From Lentinula raphanica (taxonomy: Eukaryota; Basidiomycota; Agaricomycetes; Agaricales; Omphalotaceae), in the NCBI GenBank assembly GCA_027919835.1, contig JANVFP010000003.1, forward strand, positions 992,001 to 1,056,000: a stretch of DNA of 64,000 nucleotides, written 5' to 3'. A program made the position numbers and the translations under genes. The notes below the pieces were generated by a model. The model searched no databases. It was not told the origin of the DNA and saw only the letters and a list, made by a program, of their open reading frames with translations. This document shows positions 1-10,648 of this stretch, piece by piece; position 1 is the first letter of the stretch, and the number at the start of each line of letters is the position of its first letter.

Positions 1-853
1 TAAGAGGTTCACGAGTGCAATGAGCTGGCTACTGTTTCTGCTTCGAGCTCTCATTTCATGAACCAGTACTGCTCGAGTTTTGACAACACAAAGGACCATC
101 CAAGAGAGAGATAATTCATGAAACTTTCCAGCACATACCGACGCTGGGCAGTGCGATGGATACGATAGATATCGGCCGATATGAATTGAGCAATGAGCAC
201 TTTTCGGTTCGAACAAGTAAGCTAAGGCCAGTAGAAGCCGCAGCAGAACCCCAAGATACAAGCTCGGGCGCCTTGAACTCGCAAAAGCCTCGAGTTTTGT
301 GTGTTGGTGGAGCTGAAAGCTATACAAGTGCCACTGAGAGCCCTCAGCCGATGGACATTAATCTCATCAGAATAGCAGTTTCTCCGAAATAGTGAGGTTT
401 AACGTGGTCACTGAGCTTGAACATGATGCATGAAGGCTGGATTTTTGCATAGCTAGCGAATATACGAAGGGGTAGAGGCGAGTAAGTAGCTCTTGTCGTA
501 GAAGAAGTTGAACAGAGAGCGAAGAGTTGGTTTTGCTGCTCGGAGAGATAAGATTGTAATCCGGCGTCCGCAGTAATCTGATAATCTGATAATCAACGTT
601 TTATAATTAGATCAAATATGTGGCTGTACATAGACCGTCGCTGCCGCCGGTTTTGTTTTTTTCAGTTCCTCCGTCATCGTCCAGTATGTCTTCCCCTGAA
701 AATTGCAAAAACACCTAGATGAAGGCGTACTTTCTCGTTTTTCGACGCCTAGTCCTCGATTTCTCCAGAGCGAATCCAGAGATATTCCCTCTCGCTAACT
801 CTAGTCTCCGAAACAAAAATAACTGCAGGGTTGACTGAACGTGGAGGAACTCG
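1..853. other. Flanking DNA, no convincing gene
   Basis: Short open frames exist (the longest is about 78 codons at 156-392), but none has a recognisable domain, plausible splice partners or a good start context. The right end leads into the upstream region of the first secreted-protein gene. It could be the 3' flank of a gene outside the window. Confidence 0.5.
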
Positions 854-1153
854 GCGCCCGTAATAATATCATTCAGATTTTTACTAGCGCGAAAGGTTTC
901 ATCATTTCAGTAACGGGTAAGAGATACACATCAGTCCAACTTCTCTGCAACCGGGGAGAGGGGGAAAAAAGGTATATAAGTTGCCTGGATCCCCCCCTTG
1001 GCTTTTCCTCACAGAGCCGGTCTCTTTCAACAACTCGCATTCGCAACTTACAACAGCCAAAGCCGCAGGTCGCTTTTATCTTCCAACACTCTTCACTTTT
1101 ACACAAGCCCAACTAAACGTTTTTATTACTTTCTATCACGAAAAAATCTTACG
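854..1153 (+). repeat. Conserved 5' flank of secreted family, copy A
   Basis: This stretch resembles the flank before the third paralogue (10331-10648), and its right half resembles the flank before the second (8144-8307). Shared blocks include GCGCCCGTAA, GCGCGAAAGGTTTCATC, TAACGGGTAAGA, CCTTGGCTTTTCCTCACAG, AAAGCCGCAGGTCG and CAACTAAACGTT. It contains a TATA box, so it is probably core promoter plus a long 5' UTR that duplicated together with the coding sequence. Confidence 0.75.
973..979 (+). promoter_or_regulatory. TATA box of His-rich gene
   Basis: TATATAA lies about 175 bp before the ATG at 1154, inside the conserved flank. The matching position before the third paralogue carries TATAAAA, which supports it as a real core promoter element and implies a 5' UTR of roughly 140-150 nt. 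Confidence 0.6.
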
Positions 1154-3478
1154 ATGGTTCATTCTCGTTCTGTCCTTACTGCAGTCGTCGTCGTCGGAGC
1201 GGCCTCGTCCGCTCTTGCTATTCCTTTGCCTCCCACTACTGGCAACGCTCAGTCTGGTTCCTTGACTGGGGCTCCTCTCCCTGTAGGTGGTACGATGACC
1301 TACAATGGAGTACCTCCTCCTGCTCCTGCCCCAGGTGTCGGCTCCAACCTTCGTCGCCGCGAGCTCGAAGTCATCGTTGAAGACGAAGACGACGAGAAGC
1401 CGGTAAGAGTATCTTCGTTTTCTGTTATATTAATCGTGCTGATTTTCGTCTCAAAGCATCACCACAAGCACTTCGGTGAAGAGCATCACCATCATCACCA
1501 CCACCACTACCACGGTGAGAAGGAGGAGGTCGAGATCAAAGTCAAGGAAGGTCACGAGCACCACCACCACCACGAACATCCTCATGGTGAGGAAGAGTTC
1601 GAGGTGGAGGTGAAGGAGGGTCGTCCTCATCACCACCGCCACCACGGACATCCTCACGATGAGGAAGTGGAGGTGGAGTTCAAAGAGTTCGACGAGGACG
1701 GTCCTCACCCTCATCACCACCACCACCATCATCATCACCATGCTCACGGTGAAGAAGTGGAGGTGGAGTTCAAGGAGTTCGAGGAGGATCGTCCTCACCA
1801 CCGCCACCACCGCCACCACCATCACCCTCACGGTGAGGAAGTAGAGGTGGAGTTCAAGGAGTTCGGTGAGGATCGTCCTCACCACCACCACCACCATCAC
1901 CACCACCCTCACGGTGAGGAGTTCGAGGTGGAGATCAAGGAAGGTCACCCTCATCACCACCACCACCACCACCATGAGGAATTCGAGGAATTCGAGGAAG
2001 GTCACCGCCACCACCACCATCCTCTTCCTCGCGGTGAAGAGTTCGAGGTCGAATTCAAGGAAGGTCGTCCTCACCGTCACCACCACCACCACCCTCATGA
2101 CGAGGAGTTCGAATTCAAGTTCGAGGAACGTGAGGGCCGTCCTCATCCTCACCACCACCACCATCACCGCCCTCACGGCGATGAGTTCGAATTCGAGTTC
2201 AAGGAACGCGAAGGTCGTCCCCACCACCACGCTCATGGTGAGGAATTCGAGTTCGAGTTCGAGGAAGGTCGTCCTCATCACCACCACGCTCCTCCTCCTC
2301 GCGGTGAAGAGCTCGAGGTAGAGTTCAGGGAAGGTCCTCCTGCCCCTCGTCGCCACCGTCATATGCCGCCGCCGCCTCCGGCTCGCGTTGAGGAGATCGA
2401 GCTGGAATTCAAGGAGGGCCCTGCCCATCGCCCTCCTCCTCCGCCTCACTTCCACCCTCACGGTCATGTCGAGGAGGAACTCAAGATTGAGATTGAGGAT
2501 GTTCCTCGTCACGCTGTATGTTCTTCGCTACATTCTCTTTAAGCGTTTAGATCTTAACGCAACTTTGTTTTGATTAGCCTCCTCGCCCCAAGCCTGGCCC
2601 TCGACCGGAGGTCATCGAAGTCGTCAAGATGCCCATGCATATCCCTGGTCCCGGCGAACACAAGGTTCGTACAATTCACGTTTACGCTGACTCGGTCATT
2701 TACTCAATCTCAATAGATGTTCGAGCATATGGGCATGCCTCCTAAACCCAAGGTCAGTCTACTTAAACGTGTATGTTTAACATGATAGCTGATTTGTTTC
2801 TTTTATCAGGGTGAGGGTGATGTTGAAATCACTGTCGAAGTCAAGGAACCTTCCAGAGGTCGTCCTCCGGTTCATTTAGGACGACGTTCTTCTACCCCTC
2901 CTCCCAAGACTCCCAGTGGTGATTTGGATGAATTCAGCATGCTCGATACCATGCCCAGCGGTGGTGCTGGTGCTGGTGGTTTGACCGGTTCTGGTAATGG
3001 TTTGACCGGTTCTGGTTCTGGTTTGACCGGTTCTGGTTCTGGTTTGACCGGTTCTGGTTCTGGTTTGACCGGTTCTGGTTCTGGTTTGACCGGTTCTGGT
3101 TCTGGTTCAACTCCTGGCGGCGCTCCCGGGGGTGTTCCTGGTGGACAGCAACATGGTCACGGCAGTCATGTCCCCGAGAACCCGGAGGTGAGCGGAGACC
3201 TAGGTCTCAATAGTAAGATGAATATGAACAGTGGGACTGCGTCTGCCTTCGGTGCTTCGAAGAAATCCAATTCGATGGATGCTCTCGATACCGAATTCAT
3301 GAATCCTGCTGGTACGATGAAATCTGGTCCTGCCACTCCTGGAAAGGCTAGCAATTCTCCTCCTGGTGGCACTCCCTTGGGTTCTAGTCCCACCCTTGGC
3401 TCGGGTCCATTGAAGCGGCGTTCCCTGACTCGTGCTCGTCGCTCCGTTCCGTTGCCTTACGGCGCTGATTTGGACTGA
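1154..3478 (+). CDS. Secreted histidine-rich repeat protein (tandem family member 1)
   Basis: Predicted 699 aa from five exons: 1154-1402, 1457-2515, 2578-2664, 2717-2752 and 2810-3478. All four introns are phase 0. I chose the ATG at 1154 because it starts a signal peptide (MVHSRSVL, then a hydrophobic stretch ending ASSALA) shared with two paralogues. After a short Pro-rich spacer comes an RRR site and the acidic motif ELEVIVEDEDDE. Exon 2 alternates His clusters with acidic beta-like segments such as EVEVEFKEF, about a dozen times. Exon 5 holds six LTGSGSG-type repeats, and the protein ends in LPYGADLD. The His clusters suggest metal binding; that is inference. No family was recognised. 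Confidence 0.85.
1457..2470 (+). repeat. His-cluster / EVEVEFKE imperfect repeat
   Basis: Coding repeat in exon 2. Runs of 4-10 histidines (CAC/CAT) alternate with segments of the type PHGEEVEVEFKEF. Unit length varies, so it has drifted rather than being an exact tandem array. The acidic segments alternate charged and hydrophobic residues, the pattern of an amphipathic beta strand. Repeat composition also creates long but meaningless open frames on the other strand. Confidence 0.85.
2981..3106 (+). repeat. 21-bp coding minisatellite (LTGSGSG)x6
   Basis: Six units of 21 bp encode LTGSGNG followed by five LTGSGSG. The near-identity of the DNA units suggests recent slippage or unequal crossing-over, so copy number may vary between strains. 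Confidence 0.9.
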
Positions 3479-3509
3479 TTTAGTTGATAGAATGATTTGT
3501 GTTTAGTCG

Positions 3510-3575
3510 GTGAGTCCTATGTCGGCTTTGACTTGAATCTCAGAGTCACTGATGTTTTCTTCCTGTCTCTTACAG
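3510..3575 (+). other. Intron in 3' UTR of His-rich gene
   Basis: A good donor (GTGAGTCC) 32 bases after the stop and an acceptor TTACAG followed by TGCG define a 66-bp intron. The same donor context (TTTAGTCGG then GTGAGT) and acceptor context (TACAG then TGCGA) recur after the stop codons of both paralogues, which supports a real, conserved post-stop intron. Confidence 0.7.
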
Positions 3576-4056
3576 TGCGTTTTACTCGCGTAGTATATTG
3601 TAAGTATGTTGTACATATTACTATAGTATACTATGTATGTATTCGGTCAGTATGTTCATAAAATTGAAGTTGTTGGGACGGCGAACGTTGCCGTTGTAGC
3701 TGCTTATCGATATCTTTTGATGCCCTTTCCTAAGTGCTCCTACTATCATCCAATGCGGTCCTCAACCTCGTTTTATCTTACTGTTTTGGTGAAATCACCA
3801 TGAAATGATCAAGATTGATCATGGTTTCTTCGCATGAACCTTGGATATCCATCGTCTGCTTCATTCAAATCCCTCGCGTGCCAACGGACACTCGAGGCTA
3901 TGCTTGAACGGACTCGGAGAGGCACTAACCTGGGGTTCACGTTTCTTATAAACCACTGCTTAATCTTCGTTTCGTTCCAACTTCCCTCCAAGTCTCTCTC
4001 GGCACCTCACTTCTCTTCGCTAGCTGGTCTATCGAAGAAGAGAATTTAGAGTCAAG
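3576..4056. other. Intergenic, no gene seen
   Basis: AT-rich 3' flank of the His-rich gene (TATATTGTAAG-type sequence near 3595), then the promoter of the lipase gene. No supported coding sequence. Confidence 0.5.
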
Positions 4057-5426
4057 ATGCTTGTCCATCACAACTTCCTAGTAACGCCAAAGCTGGTCTT
4101 TGTCTTCTCCGTCGTTCTCCACGCACATCTCGCACTTTCCTTTCCTCTCTCACATCTCTTTCATCATGCCAACGTATCGTCCGAGCCAACCACAGATGTC
4201 ACCCCGGATTTCATCTCTTCGACGCTATTGAGGCCGGCGCTGTTCACCCGCGCGATTTATTGTGGGGAGGAGAATGTGACAAAGTGGGAGTGCGAGCCTT
4301 GTGAAGCCCTTGGGAAGGATGTTCGGGTTATTAAATGGGGAGGAGGTGATTCGAACTTCGTAACTTGTAAAATGCAAAATGTCCTGGACTGACTGGTTTG
4401 TTTTCGAAGATGACAATGCGATTCCAAACTGTAAGTTGCTTTTCAGACAAAACTTTCGAGTTTGCCTCTTACTATACGACAATCGGATGTTGACATTGGA
4501 CACCCAGATATCGTCGCACATGATAATTCGACAAACACCATCGTCGTATCCCACCGAGGAACTAATACGAAGAGTTTCCTGTCCATCTTGACCGATCTGG
4601 AAATCAAGCATGCCCATCTGGACAAGTCTATATTCAATCAGTCAAGTTGGTCGTTCACGATTAGTACTATCTCTGCCCGACCTCAATCCTATTCCTATAG
4701 ATGATGATATTACAGTACACGCTGGTTTTCAAGACACGTTCAAGCAGACATCGAGTATTATCCTTGAGGTGGTGACGAAAGCTTTGACGGAGCACCAATC
4801 CCATTCTCTTCTCATCGCTGGTCATTCACAAGGTTTGGAGGCTATTGTCCCGCCGAGTGATCTTGAATAACAAGTATCTTATTCCCGTGCAGGCGCTGCG
4901 ATCGCGACTCTCGATGCTGTCATGCTTCACGAGCAGCTCGATTCTTCGATCAAGAAATCCGTCGTTGTGTTTGGTCTCCCGCGCATGGGGAACGAACATT
5001 GGGCGAATTATGTCGACTCGACGGTCAGTCTCTATTATTGTCTCTTCAGACCGGCTCTGAGTGCGGAATCCGGCCTGTACTTTGGAATCCAGATTGGCTC
5101 CGACTTTCATCGCGTCACAGATCGCAAGGATCCCATACCGGATGTTCCGCCTCATCTGTTGAACTTTTTCCATCCTTCCGGTGAGATACATATCCAAGAA
5201 GTGGACAACGCTGGGCAAGCGACAAAGGTAGTCAATTGTCCTGGACAAGAGAACGAGCATTGTTCAGAGGGAAACTCGGTATTCCACGACGAGTTCCTGA
5301 ACCATCGTGGTAGGTTTTATTTTTCATTTCTACTACCTCCTAGTAAACTAGTCGCAGTCCAGTTCTGACGAGTCCATGACAGGTCCTTATTTCCATAATA
5401 TCTCGTTTACTTGTAAGAACTTGTGA
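4057..5426 (+). CDS. Secreted class 3 lipase / feruloyl esterase-like
   Basis: Predicted 323 aa from seven exons: 4057-4345, 4410-4430, 4508-4645, 4701-4832, 4893-5023, 5093-5309 and 5383-5426. A signal peptide starts at the first ATG. Family landmarks appear in order: YC...WEC..C near the start, IVVSHRGTNT, VHAGFQ, the nucleophile elbow GHSQG (Ser about 192), the GLPRMGN block, VTDRKDPIPDVPP (likely catalytic Asp about 250) and NHRGPYF (likely catalytic His about 308). These match fungal alpha/beta-hydrolase class 3 lipases, which act on acylglycerols or feruloyl esters outside the cell. The 21-nt second exon is needed to keep WGGDDNAIPNYIVAHD in frame. Gln follows the catalytic Ser, where Leu is commoner. 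Confidence 0.9.
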
Positions 5427-5987
5427 CTCAATGAAGGGCTTCACTGAGAAGGGCGGCTCATCAGAAGGGTTGAGAAGTGCGAGGGTTCTAGGATAATACA
5501 TAGGTCAATTTCGTGGAGCAGCACTGGAGTCTTCAGGTGTAGTAATACATGGGATTCAAGTTTGCCTTTGACGGTCGATCCTCCATAAATTAAGGCGATA
5601 CTCGACAAGCGTAAGTCCAACTTCCGGTTCTGGCTGGAGCCTGGCGCTTTGAAGCATGGGCGGCGAAACTCTAATGGCTTAGAGTCGGCTGTTTTTGGCT
5701 GAGAAGGAACCCAGGTCTCCAGGGAAAACGTGCGACCCGAGACCATCATGATACAGGATATGTAAATGGACAAGTGTTGAATGAAGCTGCAGGAAGTCCG
5801 GCGCTCAACACAACGAGGCTTCGAGCATTCGGTCCCTCATTCTCTGATGACCAAGGCTAATATATGAATAGGTGGTACAGCGACAATATTTCGAGTTGAT
5901 GACTATGTGAACACAATCAATCTAAGAATCTAAAATTTCGACTTCAATATGGCGCTTTGATCAAGTTGTTGATCTGAACTCTTACCT
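5427..5987. other. Convergent intergenic region
   Basis: Lies between two converging 3' ends, the lipase on + and the duplicated secreted protein on minus. An open frame on the minus strand (5441-5773) has no domain and no neighbours it could splice to. Nothing else seen. Confidence 0.5.
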
Positions 5988-7786
5988 TCATTTCCCATGA
6001 GTCTTTTCTACCTCCCTAATCTTCTGAAGTTTGCGATACTCTTCTCGCTCCGACTCATTCTCTATAACGAAACCCGCCCCGGAACCCCACTTACTAAGCA
6101 TCTCATCGAGATAGTCCGCCTTCCATTCCTCGAGGGAGAGTTCGTCAACTTCTACGACTTTTGAATTAGACTTCAACTCTTCCACTGCTATCGTCAGGCT
6201 GTGATATTGGGAGAGGGTATTGGGCAGTTTGTCATACGCTTGTTCGGAGATTCGTTTGTTCACTCTCCCCAGGACAGTTGCCTTTGTCTCCTTCGTCATT
6301 ATTGCACTTCCGATGCGGAAAAAGGGAGAATCGCACCCGATCCGTGCTCCGTTGAGGGTGGGAACGTTGACCCGTGTCACAGCTTGCCATTGGTTGTTCG
6401 AAAATTCGGTTCGATAGGCATTGATTAGAGAGGTGCTGTGTTCTGGGCAAAAGCCCCACATCCAAATCTCGCTTGGATCGATGGGCCGAGCGCCAAGGGC
6501 TATATCACGAGTAGCGCCCAGAGTCGCACTTGCCCATTGGCGGAAGAATCCAAGGTAGAAGAGTTTATTCTCTGTCATCGATCATCATGCATGGCGCAAA
6601 TCGCTTGGCTCGAATTTAACACTCACTGTTATCCTGATTTTCATAATCGAGCTGCTTACTGAGTGAAAGCGGGTGCGTCTCCAACTGCTGAGAGAATAAA
6701 GAATCGAGGGGTGGGGGCGAGGGGCTGTCGTGTGCGACCGACTGTCTATCTTTAGAATCCTTGTCCTGGAACACCTTCTCGTTCTTGGAGTTGAGCATAT
6801 CTCTGACAGTATACTTCTCCATCTTGAGATCGTTGTATAGATCCCATTCCCATCGCATGCTCCTCATGACCTCGAGTCCCGACGCGGTACCCTTCATTTC
6901 TAGCATCGGCTTGTAGATGTTCGTATATCTCTCGAGGTAGGAGGTGAATTTGGAAACTCGATAAGGCTGGTTCCCTTCTTTGTGCTTGTTCAGGGAGTCC
7001 TCGAGGAGCATCAGGTATTGGTAGGTAGAGAGGAGGTTGGGGAGTTCGTGGGACCGATGCTGGAGAACTGCTGTGTCCACCTCATTGAGCACCTGTATCC
7101 TCGTCGGATGTGACATAACCGCTTCCCCGACGACGACATGGTATTGAAATTTAGAATTCAAAACAACAGTAACTCCGTTCAAGTGCGTTGGTCTATTCGA
7201 AAGGATTCCGGGTCGCCAGTTCGATGGTGACTCCATTCTCGTTCGATAGCCCAAAAACTTTGTTTTCGAGCCATCGATCCTGCTCTTCGGAGCTGGAACA
7301 ACCACCAGCGTCCAGTGATCCGTGGGTTCGAGTTGTTCTTGAACTACATCCTTCGATTTTCTCTGATGGGTAACGACCACAACGATTTCGAATGCTTGGG
7401 CTGTGCATATATCAGAGTCCACCAGAACTTGAGTGGCGATATGGAATTGAAGACTTACCCTGATAGTACGTTGATTTGGAAACAGATGTTGATGTGGTAG
7501 CACTGACTCCGTTTCCTATTACGTTCACAGTTGAAGATTCTGGATTTGTCATCGCATGATCAACAGCATTCTTCAACGCCTCCGAGTTTGATTGTTGTCG
7601 CTGAGGTGCTTGCGGCTTCACAACCTTCCCGGGCACCTGCGAACTTGACCGTATGACTCCGTTGGACGGTGTAGTAGTCGCAGTAGGCACAGGTAACGCG
7701 ATAGCAGCAGTTATGATTGCAAAAAGGAGCATGCTGGCAACAAACGGCGAGTGCCCCGAAGTTTGAAAGAGTCGGAGAAGATACAT
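5988..7786 (-). CDS. Predicted secreted protein with internal duplication, function unknown
   Basis: Predicted 561 aa from three exons: 7786-7459, 7400-6627 and 6571-5988. I chose the ATG at 7786 because it begins a signal-peptide-like segment (MYLLRLFQ..., then a hydrophobic stretch ending ALPVPTAT). A low-complexity Ser/Thr/Gln linker follows. Two related halves come next: the first contains GEAVMSHPTRIQVLNEV and LPNLLSTYQYLMLLEDSL, the second GSAIMTKETKATVLGRV and LPNTLSQYHSLTIAVEEL, with NG and W/Y positions also matching upstream. So a domain of roughly 180 residues seems to be present twice. I do not recognise the family. It lies between two members of the tandem secreted family. Confidence 0.7.
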
Positions 7787-8143
7787 GGTAGGCTTGCAAA
7801 TTTTCGATAGGTAAATGAGCGATCCAGTCTTACATACTAAACTAACAGCCTTACTCACTGATTCTGAGATTTGACCAGCAAATCTTGGGAGTTGAATTCG
7901 GTTTGGTAGTGTACTAAAGTCTAAGATGCTGAACGCTGGTTGAGAGAAAAGGATATCGATGGTACGTTGCGAAACGCTGCCTGTATATGTGAGAGCCTCC
8001 ACTAGCCTTATGGCATGAGTCCGACCATCTCATCTTCAAACCTGCTTCAAATCAAGTTTCGAAGACGCCGACGCCGACGCAGTACCGTACTGCTTCCGAC
8101 GGTCCTTTGTCGCAACAACTTGAAACTCAGAGTCATACCTTTC
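7787..8143. other. Divergent intergenic region
   Basis: Between the minus-strand duplicated secreted gene and the second family member. An open frame continues upstream of the chosen minus-strand start to 8002, but the added residues precede the signal peptide and are best read as 5' UTR. No clear TATA box is visible on the + side, unlike the other two family members. Confidence 0.45.
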
Positions 8144-8307
8144 TTTCCCCCCTTCCTTGGCTTTCCTCACAGAGCTGGTCTCTGTCACCCATCACATCGA
8201 ACTCAGTAACACAAAGCCGCTGGTCGCTTCTTCAACGCCTCTTACGTTCATCAGTCGAACCCAACTAAACGTTTTTAACACTTTCTATCACAAAAAAAGC
8301 TATAACG
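8144..8307 (+). repeat. Conserved 5' flank of secreted family, copy B (short)
   Basis: Only the proximal half of the family flank is kept here: CCTTGGCTTTCCTCACAGAG, ACAAAGCCGCTGGTCGC and CCCAACTAAACGTTTTTAAC, then TTTCTATCACAAAA before the ATG. The distal part with the TATA box, present in copies A and C, is missing, so this paralogue may be expressed differently. Confidence 0.7.
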
Positions 8308-9604
8308 ATGGTTCATTCTCGTTCCGTCCTCCAAGTCGTCATCGCTGTTGGAGCAGCCTCCTCCGTTCTTGCAGCTCCTGTGCTCTCTCCTGAGTTCAAT
8401 ACTGGAGCTTCGTCAGCGGGTCGTGGGGCATACGATACCACGGGTGCTCCTCAAGGAAAACCAGCGGATCTTTCCTTTACCGGAAAAGAGCTTGACGGGT
8501 TTGGCACAAAGCAAGAGTCAACCCTTACTAGTAACCCTTCTGGCAGCTTCCGACCGCCGACCTTCTCCAGAAATCCGCAACCCTTCGGTTCCGTGCTTAC
8601 TAAAGGACAAACGTCTGCGCAGTTTAGCTCTCTGGCTCGCCCAACATTCAACAGAGGAGGTTTCGGCCTAGGAGCGGGGCCGAATGGCATTCATCCTTCT
8701 GAACTCCCACTGAGCAACTCAGCTGGACGTGTCGGATCACTCAACGAGCCTTCTTCTGGACCCAAGAGTAGGCGAGGGCTGGACATCATCGCTGTCGCTG
8801 TGGACGATGAAAATCCTCCCGTGGTAAATTCATGAGTTCCCTCATACATAGTTCTTGTGCTGATCATAATTTTCAAAGGGTCACAGCCTCCATGAGCTTT
8901 TCAGTGCAGAGCATGATCACGAACATCATCATTCTCTTCCTCCCCCTGATGAGCTTGGCTTGGAGTTCATGGAGGGTCCTCCTCACCCTCGCCACCCTTA
9001 TGTTCTTCCTCCTTCTTCTTCTCGCGTTGAGGAAATCGAAGTGGGACTCCGAGTCAAGGAAGATCGTCCTCATCTTCCCCCTGTCCCGCCCTCTTCGGAC
9101 CAACTTCATCCTCACGGCCATGGAGTTGTGGAAGAACTCGAGGTTACAATCGAGGAGGATCTCCCTCGTCTCGGTGTACGTTGAATTTTCTCTTGTTAGC
9201 AGCTGTTGTCGACAGTGTGTGTCTGATCTTGTTTTATCTAGGCCCTTCATCACAAGCTAGGGCACGGACCTAAGGTTCTTGAAGAGGTTGAGATGCCCAT
9301 GCATTTCCCTGGTCCGGGCGAACATTTCAAGGAACATGAGGTTCGTCGTTGCTATTCGTGTTAGCCTCGTACGCGTACTTATGTATACGAATTGACTGCA
9401 GATGTTCAAACCGGTGGGGATGCCCTCTAAGCCGCCCAAGGTTAGTCGATACAGTTATATCCACCGTGCAAGGGTATCATTGGTTCGCTGACTTGGTATA
9501 CTCACATTATCTCTTCTCAGGGCAAGGTAGTAGAGATCACTGTTTCGGAAGTAGAGGAAGGTCATCCTCCCGTGAAGCTGCCCTACGGCGCTGACTTGGA
9601 CTGA
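8308..9604 (+). CDS. Secreted protein of tandem family (member 2, Ser/Gly/Pro-rich)
   Basis: Predicted 344 aa from five exons: 8308-8823, 8879-9175, 9242-9340, 9402-9440 and 9521-9604, all split in phase 0. The signal peptide begins MVHSRSVL as in the two paralogues. The middle is low-complexity, then an SRR site and the acidic motif GLDIIAVAVDDE end exon 1. Exon 2 keeps fragments seen in member 1: a short His run, RVEEIEV, HPHGHGVVEELEV. Exon 3 shares VEMPMHFPGPGEH with KMPMHIPGPGEH of member 1, exon 4 shares the MF...GMP.KP.K pattern, and exon 5 ends LPYGADLD. The gene therefore has the same exon plan as member 1 without the expanded repeats. Function unknown. Confidence 0.8.
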
Positions 9605-9644
9605 GTTTGTTTTGGAATAGAATGAGTAGTGCAGTGTTTAGTCG

Positions 9645-9725
9645 GTGAGTCCTCCTTTTCGGAGTGCTTCGATGCCACATTGCCAGTCACTGATGTTTTT
9701 GTTTTCCTCTCTCTGTGTTTTACAG
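9645..9725 (+). other. Intron in 3' UTR of family member 2
   Basis: Donor GTGAGTCC follows TTTAGTCG after the stop, and TTTTACAG precedes TGCGA. The positions and flanks match the post-stop introns of the two paralogues (81 bp here). Confidence 0.65.
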
Positions 9726-10330
9726 TGCGATTGTAGTATGTATTCAGTGTGTATGTTGAGAATTCAAAGTTGCTGAGACCGCGAAAGTCGATGCTTATAC
9801 TCTGATTGAGTTCAATGTGTTTTTTTTGGTTTAGTCCCTTGTCTTGTATAGGATTAGTGCTGACTGCCAGTGGAGTTTAGGGACGCTCGAACGGAACGGA
9901 CTCGGACAAGCTCAGACTCCAAAGCTCTGATGTCTCGTGAATGAATGTGTACATCTGCGCAGTTCTGAGATATGATCGAAGTAACAAGTTTGAATCACAA
10001 GTCATTCAACGCTTCGAAAGTGCTTGAAAACATGGAAAGCGCACAATCTCCCTTTTTGACTGTCGTTGGAGGATATACACCGTTCGGGCAAGCAGTATAT
10101 ATCGAAGAATTTGCTGCTATCAGTTCATCATCCTTGCAAAGAGAGGAGACTGGGCTTTCTTTCTAGCCTCTAATCGATGATCAAGATATCTGACCAAGTT
10201 CGAACTCGCTATTGCTTCCCGGCACTCATCATACGTACGTTTCAACATTCTCTCACTCCAGACCCCTCTTGAAATTCGACAGTCTCCAGCACAGCGTTCT
10301 GCGATTAGAGGATCCTCCCTTAAAGATTCA
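9726..10330. other. Intergenic, no gene seen
   Basis: 3' flank of member 2 and distal flank of member 3. An open frame at 9972-10166 has no supporting features. Confidence 0.5.
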
Positions 10331-10648
10331 GCGCCCGTAAAATCATCCAGATTTTTTAGTACAGCGCGAAAGGTTTCATCTTTTTAATAACGGGTAAGAA
10401 ACACTCTAGTCGAGCTTCGACTTCGCCAATGCAGCAGTCCGCAGCCCGAGAGAGAGAAGGAAGAGGTATAAAAGCTTCCTGATTTCCCCCCTCCTTGGCT
10501 TTCCTCACAGAGCTGGTCTCTTTCAACTCACGCATTCGCAACTCACAACGCACAAAGCCGCAGGTCGTCTTTGATTTTCCAACGCCAAGTCTAAACTCAA
10601 CTAAACGTTCTACTCTTTTCTCTCGAAATCTCTACCTATCACAAAACG
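10331..10648 (+). repeat. Conserved 5' flank of secreted family, copy C
   Basis: Matches copy A (854-1153) along most of its length, including GCGCCCGTAA at the left end, GCGCGAAAGGTTTCATC, TAACGGGTAAGAAACAC, CCTTGGCTTTCCTCACAGAG, AAAGCCGCAGGTCG and CAACTAAACGTT. It contains a TATA box at 10467-10473 and leads straight into the ATG of the third paralogue. Confidence 0.75.
10467..10473 (+). promoter_or_regulatory. TATA box of Pro-rich gene
   Basis: TATAAAA about 180 bp before the ATG at 10649, at the position equivalent to the TATATAA of member 1. Confidence 0.6.

Noticed and set aside
1451..2512. 353-codon open frame on the minus strand
   Set aside because: It is antisense to the His/Glu codon repeats; its Arg/Val/Leu-rich product is a by-product of repeat composition, and the + strand gene has signal peptide, splice sites and paralogues.
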